Of a stretch of 64,000 nucleotides of DNA, positions 1-7,815 are shown piece after piece. Position 1 is the first letter of the stretch. Each line of letters begins with the position of its first letter. Location of the stretch: NCBI GenBank assembly GCA_963775335.1, contig CAVZIJ010000003.1:620001-684000 (forward strand), written 5' to 3'. The DNA is from CAVQCX01 sp963775335. Lineage in GTDB: Bacteria; Pseudomonadota; Gammaproteobacteria; Chromatiales; Chromatiaceae. The position numbers and the translations under genes are program-made. The notes below the pieces were generated by a model. That model made no database searches. It was not told the DNA's origin and saw only the letters and a list, made by a program, of their open reading frames with translations.

Positions 1-42
1 TCGCAGCACCGGTGTCGCCGACGAGGGTTTGTCTGTGCTCAC
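1..42 (-). CDS. N-terminal fragment of a gene downstream of the ABC permease (possibly its ATPase)
   Basis: A GTG codon at 42-40 opens a reading frame that runs off the left edge of the window after 14 codons (begins MSTDKPSSATPVLR). It lies 3 bases past the permease stop, and a GAGGAA purine run inside the last permease codons is well placed as a ribosome binding site. In importers of the nitrate/sulfonate/taurine class the permease gene is usually followed by the ATP-binding subunit, so that is the likeliest identity. The visible residues carry no motif, so the assignment rests on position only. Confidence 0.35.
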   Translation of the reverse strand, partial: MSTDKPSSATPVLR

Positions 43-45
43 GGC

Positions 46-1794
46 CTATTCCTCGCTCTCTTCGTAGGGGAAGAGCACCCGACTCAGCAGATTCCACAAG
101 GCATTGCTGAGGAAGGCCATGGCGATGACCAGCGCAATAACCAGGTATACATGCTCGATATAACCGCGCCGCTGCGAGGTGTTGATGATGTACCCGAGGC
201 CATTGTTGACGCCAACGACCTCCGCCAGCATTATCCAGGTCCAGCCTACCGCGAAGCTGATCCTCAGCCCGCGAAACAGCGTTGGCCAGGAGATGGCCAC
301 CAAGACATAGCGAAAGATCTGTCCGCGACTGGCCCCTAACGTCCTGGCCGTATCCAGGTAGACGGAGGGGACCGCCTGAACCGCCGCGACGACGAACGGC
401 AGCAGTACGACCCCCATGCAGATCGCCAGGAACAGCACGATTTGCGGCTCGCCTATGCCCACCCACGCAATGGTCAGCGGAATGAGCGCCGGCAAGGGAA
501 TATACATACCGGTGAGCCGTAGCGGATCGAAGACCATGCCAATACGGGTAAAGGCGCCCATGAGCAGACCAAGCGGCAGGGTCACCACCACCGCCCAAGC
601 GAATCCCTGCAATATGCGCGACAGCGTGAGCCAGGCCGCGCCGGGCAGGTTGCGCTCGCTCCACAGCACGGGCAGGCTGTCGATCAGCTCGCTTGGGCTC
701 GGCAACGAGCCGCGCGACAACAGCCGCAGCTCGGGAGGACGACCCAGGCCCAGGCCTGCCGCCTGCGCCCGTTCCACATCGGTGATCCGCCAGGCAGCAT
801 CGCCGCTGCCCGAGGCGCTCCCCACACCCGCGCCGGCGAGCGCCGGCGCCAGGCCGGGATAGGCACTCGTCGACAGGGGCGGGATCGCACTCGGGGTGAG
901 CAGCGAGGGGGTGAAGGGTATAGGCATGCTCTTGCCGGTACGTTCCAGTGTCAGCATCACGCGGTGGCCAGCGGGATTCTCGGTGTCGCGGTCCAGACGC
1001 AGCAACACAGTCTCCCCTCCCGCAAGCGGCCCAACCGGGGAGCGGGGCCCCAGGCCCGCGACCTGGGCGCGCTGGGCATCGCTCACTGTCCCCTGGAACA
1101 AACGCTTCCCCTCGGGCTGCGGGCTGGCCCGCAGATTGGCCACCCCGATACCCGCGGCGAGGCCGGCCAGCCCCCGGTATTGGTCCGGGCGAGCCGGTGT
1201 GCCGGGCGCTGCCGCCGGGATCTCCAGGGGTGCAAGCACCCCGCCCACGGGCACCCGCTCGAGCCGAAACAGGGCCTGACCCGTCGAGGCGTCTATCTCG
1301 ACATCCACCGCCTCTCCCACGGAGACGGGCAACTGATAGGGCAGCGGCCCCAGGTCCTTGAGCCGCTCGCCGGCCCGGTCCGCGTCGACGATGCGGCCGG
1401 TGTAGGACCAGTCGTCGTGGCGCTCGAAGGCGCCCAGGCCGTCGTCCCCCAAACGGCGAAACAGCCCTTCGTAGTTGGCCGGCGTAAACTCAGGCAGCGC
1501 GACTGCGGCCAGCGGCGGCAGATCGCGCGAGATGGTGCGGCCGGACCCGCCCTTGATGATCTCGAGCAGCCGGTGATCGCGGTCCAAGCGCAGGTCGATG
1601 ACATCGCCGCGCTGAACTTGATAGTGGGGGAACACGTCGATGATCAGCCGCTTCATCCACTGAGGGTAGTCGGTCGCGAACACCCACAGTCCGAACACGC
1701 CGGCCAGAAATGCCGCCGACAAGACGACGCGGGTAGCGGGCGCGGATTCGGCACGAATCGCGAACAGCCACCCCAGAGGAGACAACACGCTCAA
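46..1794 (-). CDS. ABC transporter permease (SsuC/TauC/NrtB class) with a three-fold repeated periplasmic insert
   Basis: This is the membrane subunit of an ABC importer, 582 residues, about twice the usual 250-300. The C-terminal part (about 385-575) is an ordinary binding-protein-dependent permease domain with several membrane segments and the coupling-loop region around TARTLGASRGQIFRYV (482-497), where the ATPase docks. The N-terminus has one membrane segment (about 22-42). Between the two lie about 330 residues made of three related units of about 95 residues each (about 61-152, 158-252, 258-352). Each unit has a GD/GE-x-V-x-L-x-L-D core, a Y-x-GL segment and a closing D-x-x-RA-x-x-x-x-LG segment. 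With flanking membrane segments the insert probably faces the periplasm. The gene lies 75 bases downstream of the binding-protein gene in the same orientation. The substrate cannot be read from the sequence. Confidence 0.85.
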   Translation of the reverse strand: MSVLSPLGWLFAIRAESAPATRVVLSAAFLAGVFGLWVFATDYPQWMKRLIIDVFPHYQVQRGDVIDLRLDRDHRLLEIIKGGSGRTISRDLPPLAAVALPEFTPANYEGLFRRLGDDGLGAFERHDDWSYTGRIVDADRAGERLKDLGPLPYQLPVSVGEAVDVEIDASTGQALFRLERVPVGGVLAPLEIPAAAPGTPARPDQYRGLAGLAAGIGVANLRASPQPEGKRLFQGTVSDAQRAQVAGLGPRSPVGPLAGGETVLLRLDRDTENPAGHRVMLTLERTGKSMPIPFTPSLLTPSAIPPLSTSAYPGLAPALAGAGVGSASGSGDAAWRITDVERAQAAGLGLGRPPELRLLSRGSLPSPSELIDSLPVLWSERNLPGAAWLTLSRILQGFAWAVVVTLPLGLLMGAFTRIGMVFDPLRLTGMYIPLPALIPLTIAWVGIGEPQIVLFLAICMGVVLLPFVVAAVQAVPSVYLDTARTLGASRGQIFRYVLVAISWPTLFRGLRISFAVGWTWIMLAEVVGVNNGLGYIINTSQRRGYIEHVYLVIALVIAMAFLSNALWNLLSRVLFPYEESEE

Positions 1795-1869
1795 CGGATT
1801 CTCCTGGTGACGGCGGCGGGGTCCGTATCTTCCGGGTCAGTCAGAGACGGACCCCGCCTGCGTCGATGG

Positions 1870-3525
1870 CTACTCCGCTTCAGGGGACAGCACGCTGACC
1901 TCTACCCGACGGCTGAGGGCGTCGCTGGCAAGCGGCTTGTCCCAACCCTCTCCCCGTACGATAAAGCGGTCTTTCTGCTCCTTGAAGCCGGGATACTTCA
2001 GCTTCAGCGCGGTGACCACCCCCTGGGCACGGCGCTCGGAGAGATCCTTCACCAGTTTGGCGTGGTGCTCGAGGGCCGCATCGCCGAGCGCCTTCACCTC
2101 CGCATAGCGTGACCGGTCGGCAAACCCGCTGATGACGATCGTGGAGCTGCCGAACTGGGAGGCGAGACGGCCGATCTCCTTGATCACCTCATCGGCGTTC
2201 GGGTCGTAGGTGGCGCTTACGTCGGCGCGATTGGGCGCAAAGTGGATATACACTGTGCGCGTCAGTATCTGCTTGGCGGCATTCGGGTCGAAGCCGACTT
2301 TCAGCGGCGCGAAGGCATCAACGTACTCGTTCTTGCTTTCGCGATAGTCCGGTGCGATCTTCTCGATCACTCGGGGATCCATCACCTGATTGAAGGCTAC
2401 CGGATCCTTGAGGTACCCGGCGAGGCGATAGATGTTGTTGATATTGTCCCAGGTATTCTCGAAGTTACTGGGGTTGTTCTGGTTCAGGAAGAACTCGACA
2501 TTCTCCGCATAATTGGTCGAGTGGGCATCGCCCATCATGCCCAGGGCTTCGCCCTTGGGCAGGTTGAAGGCTTTCTCGAACAGCGCCGCAGCCTTCTCCT
2601 TGTCGGCCTTCACCATCTGCATCCCGTCGAAGATACCGCGCACCAGGCCCTCGATGACCTCCGGATGATCCTTCGCGAAGTCTGCGCGGGCGGCCCAGAC
2701 ATCGGTAATTACCCGCTTGGCGTCGGCGGTGGAGGAGATCAGCTTTACATCCTTGATGCCGCTCTTCTTGGGATCGGAGATGTTATAGATGTCCGGCGCC
2801 CAGCTGACGGCCGCATCGACCGACGCATCGTTGACGAAGGCGGCCGCTGCCTGGAAGGCGTCTCCGGTGAAGTTGAACACAACCTCATCAGGCTTGATAC
2901 CGGCATAGTACAGCAGGTTGAGCAGGTAATAATGGGACGGCGAATTCTGCGCCAGCGCGATCACCTTCTTCTTGCCTTCGACCGGCTTGAGATCGTTGAT
3001 GCTCGCGATCCCACCCCGTGCGACGACGCCGTCGCCGCCGTTGGACCAGTCGATCTGCTGGAACACCCGCAATCCGGAGCGCGTGTCCTTGGCCAGGGAT
3101 GGCGCGAACAAAGCCATCATGTCCAAGGTGCCCCACAGGATCTGTGACTCACCGGCGGCGAAGGCATCGCGTGCCAACACTGGGTCGTCGATAACCGGCA
3201 GTTTCAGCTTGAAGCCGTATCGCTTGTAGAAGACGCTGTCTTCGCTGGGCTCAGTACCCCCGTTTGCCATGATGATCGGAGCCCAACCGATCCACAGATT
3301 GATCGGAAAGACGACCGTCTTGTCTTCCCACTTGTATCCGCTGACGCCCTTCACCGGCGGTAAGGCCTCCGAAGGCACGTAGGTGTATTTCTGCATGGTC
3401 GTGATCGGCGAGCTGTTGGGATCTTCGAGCGTCTCGGCTCCGACCCAACCGCCAGTCAGTGTCATCAGCAGGGCGGCTGTCCAGACAGCTAGCGAGCGCC
3501 CAAAGCGTCTTGAATGCTGGAGCAT
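1870..3525 (-). CDS. ABC substrate-binding protein (NMT1/SsuA-like) fused to a C-terminal OmpA-like domain
   Basis: The 551-residue product starts with a typical signal peptide (basic start, hydrophobic stretch, cleavage likely after WVGA-ET near residue 30). Residues of about 45-400 resemble periplasmic solute-binding proteins of the nitrate/sulfonate/taurine (NMT1/THI5) type, for example INLWIGWAPIIMANGG and DVWAARADFAKDHPEVIEGLV. From about residue 420 to the end the sequence is an OmpA-family peptidoglycan-binding domain: YIHFAPNRADVS, then SGFADRSR, then LSERRAQGVVTAL, close to the family signature with the Asp and Arg that contact diaminopimelate. The start ATG has AAGGAGA about 6 bases upstream. 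Fusion to a cell-wall anchor suggests the binding protein is tethered in the periplasm rather than freely diffusing. The ligand is unknown. Confidence 0.88.
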   Translation of the reverse strand: MLQHSRRFGRSLAVWTAALLMTLTGGWVGAETLEDPNSSPITTMQKYTYVPSEALPPVKGVSGYKWEDKTVVFPINLWIGWAPIIMANGGTEPSEDSVFYKRYGFKLKLPVIDDPVLARDAFAAGESQILWGTLDMMALFAPSLAKDTRSGLRVFQQIDWSNGGDGVVARGGIASINDLKPVEGKKKVIALAQNSPSHYYLLNLLYYAGIKPDEVVFNFTGDAFQAAAAFVNDASVDAAVSWAPDIYNISDPKKSGIKDVKLISSTADAKRVITDVWAARADFAKDHPEVIEGLVRGIFDGMQMVKADKEKAAALFEKAFNLPKGEALGMMGDAHSTNYAENVEFFLNQNNPSNFENTWDNINNIYRLAGYLKDPVAFNQVMDPRVIEKIAPDYRESKNEYVDAFAPLKVGFDPNAAKQILTRTVYIHFAPNRADVSATYDPNADEVIKEIGRLASQFGSSTIVISGFADRSRYAEVKALGDAALEHHAKLVKDLSERRAQGVVTALKLKYPGFKEQKDRFIVRGEGWDKPLASDALSRRVEVSVLSPEAE

Positions 3526-4162
3526 ACGTCTTCTCCTTGAGGTGGTTGACAGTCTTTCGTTGTGCGGCGACGTAAGTCGTTGGTAACCTTCGCGGCGACA
3601 TGAGACCCCGGGTGGCGTCGCAGCTCAGTGCCCCGGCAATAACATGGCGAGTCAGCAGGATACCACCCTGTGCCCCAGCCGCCGGTCGAACCGGGGCAGC
3701 CGCCCAGGCTGTCACGTAGCGGCCGCGGCACGGCGAAACCTGCAGAATAGAGCATCATGGACCCGAAGGACAGGGTACACGGTGTGGACGCCCGAGGACA
3801 TACGGGGGCACCAACGGGGAGGTATCTTCCACCCTGACGCGTGCCTATGGATAGCAGGACCTTGGGCGGAAACCAAGGGGGCGCGGTGCTCGGTTGAACG
3901 GGGAAGCGCTCCAGGATTCTAGCTTCGGGGATGGTAGCGCAGGCATCCTTGCCGAGAGAGCGGCGGCCCCGACGACCCCCAGCCCGCGCCTCCTGTGCGG
4001 GCGTGCGGCGTGGTTTTGGGAGATCCTGATCAAGTACTTCGCGATCTCCACTGCTTCTGCAGCGTCGCGCGGCCGGCCCCAATCGAGCGCGCCGGGATCT
4101 CCGCCGTAATGCGTGGCCAGCAGCCCGAGACGGGCGCAGCGAGCCGCCGCTACTCGGTCCCC
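3526..4162. other. Intergenic region between the ABC binding protein and pdxJ
   Basis: This 637-base stretch must hold the promoter of the ABC importer operon (minus strand); I found no confident -35/-10 pair. Directly after the pdxJ stop, the same minus-strand frame stays open for about 100 codons (4162 down to 3845) with GC-rich third positions at first, for example LATHYGGDPGALDWG. It has no plausible start codon near its beginning and I recognise no family, so it is not called. acpS, which follows pdxJ in many gammaproteobacteria, is not here. Confidence 0.5.
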
Positions 4163-4921
4163 CTACCCCTCCATGCTCGCCCAAGTGCAGCCTTCTTGCA
4201 TCAGGCGTTTCATCTCTCGGACGGCACGCTCCAATCCGTCGAACAGGGCGCGAGCGATGATGGCGTGGCCGATGTTGAGCTCGCGGACCCCGGCAATGGC
4301 CGCGATAGCCTTCACGTTGTGGTAATCCAGGCCGTGTCCGGCGTTGACCTGCAGGCCGAGGGCGAGGCCATGGGCCAGGGTTTGGCGGATGCGCTCCAGC
4401 TCGGAGGCCCGGGCGTCGCGGGACGGTGCGTCGGCATAGTGCCCGGTGTGGATCTCCACCACCGGTGCGCCGGCCTCGGCCGCCGCGTCGAGTTGCGCCC
4501 GGTCTGCGTCGATGAAGAGCGAGACGCGCACGCCCCCGGCAGCCAGCGTGGCACACACTTCTTTGATCCGGGGCAGATTTCCCGCCACGTCGAGTCCGCC
4601 CTCGGTAGTGAGCTCCCGGCGGCGCTCTGGCACCAGGCAGCAGTCCTGCGGACGGTGCCGCAGCGCGATTGCGACCATCTCATCCGTGGCGGCCATCTCC
4701 AGGTTCATGCGGGTCTGCAGCATGCCCCGGAGGATCTCCACGTCACGGTCCTGGATGTGACGGCGATCCTCTCGCAGGTGCAGCGTAATGGCGTCGGCAC
4801 CGGCCTGCTCGGCCACCAGGGCCGCCTGAACCGGCTCCGGGTAGAGGGTGTGGCGGGCCTGACGCAGAGTCGCGACGTGATCGATGTTGACGCCCAGCAG
4901 GATCTCGTGATTTCGGCTCAT
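4163..4921 (-). CDS. pdxJ: Pyridoxine 5'-phosphate synthase PdxJ
   Basis: PdxJ condenses 1-deoxy-D-xylulose 5-phosphate with 3-amino-2-oxopropyl phosphate to give pyridoxine 5'-phosphate, the ring-closing step of the DXP-dependent vitamin B6 pathway in the cytoplasm. The 252 residues form one TIM barrel of normal family length. Recognisable stretches are LGVNIDHVATLRQAR (9-23), the DAITLHLREDRRHI substrate-binding loop (43-56), and near the C-terminus GHGLDYHNV and ELNIGHAIIARALFDGL, where the phosphates bind. The start is ATG at 4921-4919. It sits 44 bases downstream of recO in the recO-pdxJ arrangement common in proteobacteria. The B6 vitamer may serve the PLP enzymes in this window, though this is a housekeeping gene. 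Confidence 0.97.
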   Translation of the reverse strand: MSRNHEILLGVNIDHVATLRQARHTLYPEPVQAALVAEQAGADAITLHLREDRRHIQDRDVEILRGMLQTRMNLEMAATDEMVAIALRHRPQDCCLVPERRRELTTEGGLDVAGNLPRIKEVCATLAAGGVRVSLFIDADRAQLDAAAEAGAPVVEIHTGHYADAPSRDARASELERIRQTLAHGLALGLQVNAGHGLDYHNVKAIAAIAGVRELNIGHAIIARALFDGLERAVREMKRLMQEGCTWASMEG

Positions 4922-4965
4922 CCGTACGTCTCGGTATAGGTTCCGGTTGGGGGCTGTCGCCCTGC

Positions 4966-5670
4966 TCAGTGAGGCCCGAACAGCTCACGGCTCTTGAGTG
5001 GGCGCTCGCCGAGATAGTGCCCCAGCACGCTACGCATCAACGCCCGGGACTCGCGAAGCTCGCTCTCGTCGCCCGGGCCCGCGCCCGCCAAGGCGAGCAA
5101 CGTCCTGCCGGAATAGGCCCCCTGCGGATCCTCCTTGGGTCCGACCTCTACCTCATATCGGTAGCGTTTGGCCGGATCGATCGTGGTGCCGCCCGACCCC
5201 ACCGTGCTCAGCTGAAGCCCATAGCCGAGCCCTTCGAGCAGACGCACTTCGAAACGGCGCAGGCACGGCTCGGCGGTACCGCTGTGGGCAATACAGCCAA
5301 GGGCGTCACCATAGCGGTCGAATATCTCCGGATGGACATCGTAGCGGGCGGACAGGCGCATAAGTAGCTCGTTGAGATAGAACCCGCAATAGAGCGCCGT
5401 GCCGCGCAGCACCGGCGGTGTGTCACCGGCGTCGAATCGCCGAAGCGTACGCACCTCCCCGCGACCCGAGCAGCTCACCAGCAAGGGCGTGAAAGGCTGC
5501 AGCAATGCGGAGACGCTCGGCGCCCCCGATCGCGCGCCTTTCGCCACCGCGGGGAAGCGCCCCAACTCGCGGGTGAACAGCTCGAGCAGCAGGCTGGTGT
5601 TTCGGTAAGGCCGCCGGTGGAGGACGTAAGCGGGTTGAAGGGGTTCGTCGGCACTCATCGACCAAGGCAT
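4966..5670 (-). CDS. recO: DNA repair protein RecO
   Basis: RecO works with RecF and RecR to load RecA onto SSB-coated single-stranded DNA in gap repair, and it anneals complementary strands. The 234-residue protein has the N-terminal OB-fold segment (AYVLHRRPYRNTSLLLELFT, about 13-32), the FPAVAKGAR segment and the helical C-terminal part with FYLNELLMRL and CLRRFEVRLLEGLGY. Length fits the family. The start at 5670 gives MPWSMSADEP; the internal ATG at 5658 is an equally good start. The gene begins 6 bases after the era stop, so the two are probably translated from one transcript. Confidence 0.95.
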   Translation of the reverse strand: MPWSMSADEPLQPAYVLHRRPYRNTSLLLELFTRELGRFPAVAKGARSGAPSVSALLQPFTPLLVSCSGRGEVRTLRRFDAGDTPPVLRGTALYCGFYLNELLMRLSARYDVHPEIFDRYGDALGCIAHSGTAEPCLRRFEVRLLEGLGYGLQLSTVGSGGTTIDPAKRYRYEVEVGPKEDPQGAYSGRTLLALAGAGPGDESELRESRALMRSVLGHYLGERPLKSRELFGPH

Positions 5671-5676
5671 CGGCCT

Positions 5677-6579
5677 TCATTCGACGTAGCCGAGGCGTCC
5701 CAGCGCGCCCTCATCGCTGGACCAGCTGCGCTTGACCTTGATCCAAACCTCCAAATGCACCTTGTGCTCGAATAGCTTCTCCATCTCGAGGCGGGCCTCG
5801 CTTGCCGCGTCTCTCAACGCCAAGCCTTTTTCGCCCAGCAGGATCTTCTTCTGTCCCTCGCGCTCGACCCAAACGATGGCGCCGATGCGATACAGCCTGC
5901 CCTCCTCCTCGAATCGCTCGATCTCGACCGTGACTGCGTAAGGGATCTCGGCCGCATAACGGCGCGTGAGCTGCTCGCGGAGCAGCTCGGCCGCGAAGAA
6001 CCGCTGCGAGCGGTCGGTAAGCTGGTCGTCCGGGTAGGCATTCGGGCCCTCGGGCAAGGCGGCGAGGACAGCGGTCTCCAGACGGTCGAGGTTGATGCCC
6101 GTCCGGGCGGATATCGGAACCACCGCCAGGAATCCGAGGGTCTCACCCATCTTGGCGAGAAACGGTAGCAGCTGCTCCTTGTTCTTGACCCGATCCACTT
6201 TGCTCACCGCGAGTATCACCGCGGTCGTTGTCTTGCGCAGGACTTCCAGAACCAGCTCATCCTCTTCGCCCCAGCCCAGCGCCTCGACCACAAATAGGAT
6301 GAGATCCGCGCCGTCCAGGACTGAACGGGCCGCTCGATTGAGATACCGGTTCAGGGCATCGTGGCCGCGCCGATGGATACCCGGTGTGTCGACATACAGG
6401 ATCTGCCCGTCCTGGAGCGTCTTCACGCCGAGGATGCTGTGGCGCGTGGTCTGCGGCTTGTGGGAGGTGATCGCCAGCTTCTGACCGATCATCCGATTGA
6501 GCAGTGTCGATTTGCCGACGTTCGGTCGGCCGACGATCGCTACGGTGCCACAGCGATTTGGGCTAGGGGCTGTTGACAT
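5677..6579 (-). CDS. era: GTPase Era, 16S rRNA maturation factor
   Basis: Era binds the 3' end of 16S rRNA and couples GTP hydrolysis to maturation of the 30S subunit. The 300 residues show the G1 loop GRPNVGKS (17-24), the G3 motif DTPG (64-67), G4 SKVD (about 126) and a C-terminal KH domain with the GEKGLALRDA and LEVWIKVKRSW stretches. The start is unusual. The ATG at 6579-6577 and the first codons (M-S-T-A-P) lie in the terminal inverted repeat of a MITE-like element that fills the gap to rnc; native sequence seems to resume at about S6-P7. The usual tight rnc-era overlap is therefore broken by the insertion. Function is expected to be intact because the extra residues precede the G domain. 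Confidence 0.97.
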   Translation of the reverse strand: MSTAPSPNRCGTVAIVGRPNVGKSTLLNRMIGQKLAITSHKPQTTRHSILGVKTLQDGQILYVDTPGIHRRGHDALNRYLNRAARSVLDGADLILFVVEALGWGEEDELVLEVLRKTTTAVILAVSKVDRVKNKEQLLPFLAKMGETLGFLAVVPISARTGINLDRLETAVLAALPEGPNAYPDDQLTDRSQRFFAAELLREQLTRRYAAEIPYAVTVEIERFEEEGRLYRIGAIVWVEREGQKKILLGEKGLALRDAASEARLEMEKLFEHKVHLEVWIKVKRSWSSDEGALGRLGYVE

Positions 6580-6729
6580 TTGTCTGAGCGAGGGCGATTG
6601 CGAGCGATTTTTCGTGCTGGCAAGGCGCGGTGAGGAGGAATAGTGGACCTATTGCGACGAGCCGCAACACAGTCAGCGCGCAAAAGGGCCGTAATCGGAC
6701 TGCGAACGGCAATTGTCAACAACCCCTAG
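6563..6729. mobile_element. MITE-like element between rnc and era, with CTAG at both ends
   Basis: Imperfect 16-base terminal inverted repeats are visible: GGGCTGTTGACATTTG at 6567-6582 and, read on the other strand, GGGTTGTTGACAATTG at 6725-6710 (14 of 16 identical). Both are flanked by CTAG (6563-6566 and 6726-6729), which would be a 4-base target duplication. The body is about 159 bases and encodes no transposase. A CTAG target fits the YTAR preference known for IS5-type elements, but that parentage is inference. The right CTAG contains the rnc stop codon and the left repeat contains the era start codon. Confidence 0.72.
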
Positions 6730-7415
6730 GCACCTTGGCCGGCCTCACCGAGCTTCTCGATCGCCCTTTCCGCTGCGGTCTGCTCGGCGATGCGCCGGCT
6801 GCGTCCACTCGCCTCGACCTCGATAGCCAGGTCGGTGATCCGACAGAGCACCCGAAAGGTCTGGCGGTGCTGCTCGCCCTGAGTCTCGATCACTTCATAC
6901 ACCGGCAGGGCGAGGCGCCGCCCCTGCAGATGCTCCTGAAGCCGGGTCTTGGGGTCCTTGCCCTGTCTGCCCGGGTCGAGCGCCGAGATCCGCTGATCGA
7001 ACAGCCGCAGGATCACCGTTCTCGCTGCCTCGGAACCTGCATCCAGGTAAACGCCGGCGAGCAAAGCCTCGAAGGCGTCGGCCAAAATGGAGCTGCGCGC
7101 CTGACCGCCACTTCGCAGCTCGCCGGGCCCAAGTGTCAGGTAGCTGCCCAGGTCGAGCTCGCGGGCAATCTCGGCGAGAGAGTCTTTGTTGACCAGCGCC
7201 GCGCGCAGTCGACTCAGCTGCCCTTCATCCGCCTCGGGAAAGGCCGCGAACAAGGCTTCGGCGATCACAAGCCCCAACAGGGCATCCCCCAGAAACTCCA
7301 ATCGCTCGTTGTTGTCCCTGCCGGTGCTTCGATGACGCAGTGCCCGCTCGGCAAGTGCCGGACTCCTGAAGACGTGGCCGATGGCGCCGAACAGTCGCGC
7401 AGTCGGCTGCTTCAA
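6726..7415 (-). CDS. rnc: Ribonuclease III
   Basis: RNase III cuts double-stranded RNA, processing the rRNA precursor and many mRNAs. The 229-residue protein has the catalytic signature NERLEFLGDALL (36-47), the second acidic segment ADAFEALLAGVYLD (about 113-126) and a C-terminal double-stranded-RNA-binding domain (about 155-225) with the TFRVLCRI and AEQTAAERAI segments. The start is a TTG (7415-7413) that overlaps the TGA stop of the upstream DUF4845 gene, giving the tetramer TTGA. The stop TAG belongs to the CTAG flank of the MITE-like element, so the last one or few residues may differ from the ancestral C-terminus. Confidence 0.96.
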   Translation of the reverse strand: MKQPTARLFGAIGHVFRSPALAERALRHRSTGRDNNERLEFLGDALLGLVIAEALFAAFPEADEGQLSRLRAALVNKDSLAEIARELDLGSYLTLGPGELRSGGQARSSILADAFEALLAGVYLDAGSEAARTVILRLFDQRISALDPGRQGKDPKTRLQEHLQGRRLALPVYEVIETQGEQHRQTFRVLCRITDLAIEVEASGRSRRIAEQTAAERAIEKLGEAGQGA

Positions 7416-7795
7416 TGGGCCACCACCTCCAGCTTGTCGTCGAAGGACATCACCACATCGATGTTGCCGAACATCGGCTTGCGCACTTCGTAGGCGATCT
7501 CCACACGCAAGACGCCGGAGCTCTTCTCGATATGGATCGAGCTGTCCTTCATGTCGTAGACGCTGTTGATCTGCAGCCGGTGGTGGAGAATCTCGCGGAT
7601 GTGCGCCGGACTCTGCTGTGTGATCAGGGGATCTTCATTCAGGGAGTGCAGGATTGTCCTGATCGAGTAGTGCTCGATGTAGGTCGGGACGAGCTTGACA
7701 ATGAGCAGGGCGAAAAAGAGCACCAGCGCAATGACCGTAAGCCAGCCCAGGCCCGTCATGCCCTTCTGCGTTGTTGGCGTGTTCCAATGCTTCAT
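7412..7795 (-). CDS. DUF4845 family single-pass membrane protein
   Basis: This 127-residue protein sits between lepB and rnc, a position it holds in many gammaproteobacteria. It has one N-terminal membrane segment (GLGWLTVIALVLFFALLIVK, about 15-34) followed by a small soluble domain with EIAYEVRKPMFGNIDVV near the end, as in the DUF4845 family. Function is unknown. I chose the ATG at 7795-7793 because the longer open frame upstream overlaps lepB and has no conserved sequence. Its TGA overlaps the TTG start of rnc, so rnc translation is probably coupled to it. The lepB stop lies 20 bases upstream. Confidence 0.88.
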   Translation of the reverse strand: MKHWNTPTTQKGMTGLGWLTVIALVLFFALLIVKLVPTYIEHYSIRTILHSLNEDPLITQQSPAHIREILHHRLQINSVYDMKDSSIHIEKSSGVLRVEIAYEVRKPMFGNIDVVMSFDDKLEVVAH

Positions 7796-7815
7796 CGTGT
7801 CGGCTCCTTTCTGGC

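Noticed and set aside
964..2112. Long plus-strand open frame over the ABC permease
   Set aside because: It is antisense to a clear permease, has no family resemblance and is what high GC content produces by chance.
3845..4162. Open minus-strand frame directly after pdxJ
   Set aside because: It looks coding for about 50 codons but has no start codon in a sensible place and no family I recognise; I also tested it as acpS and saw no match.
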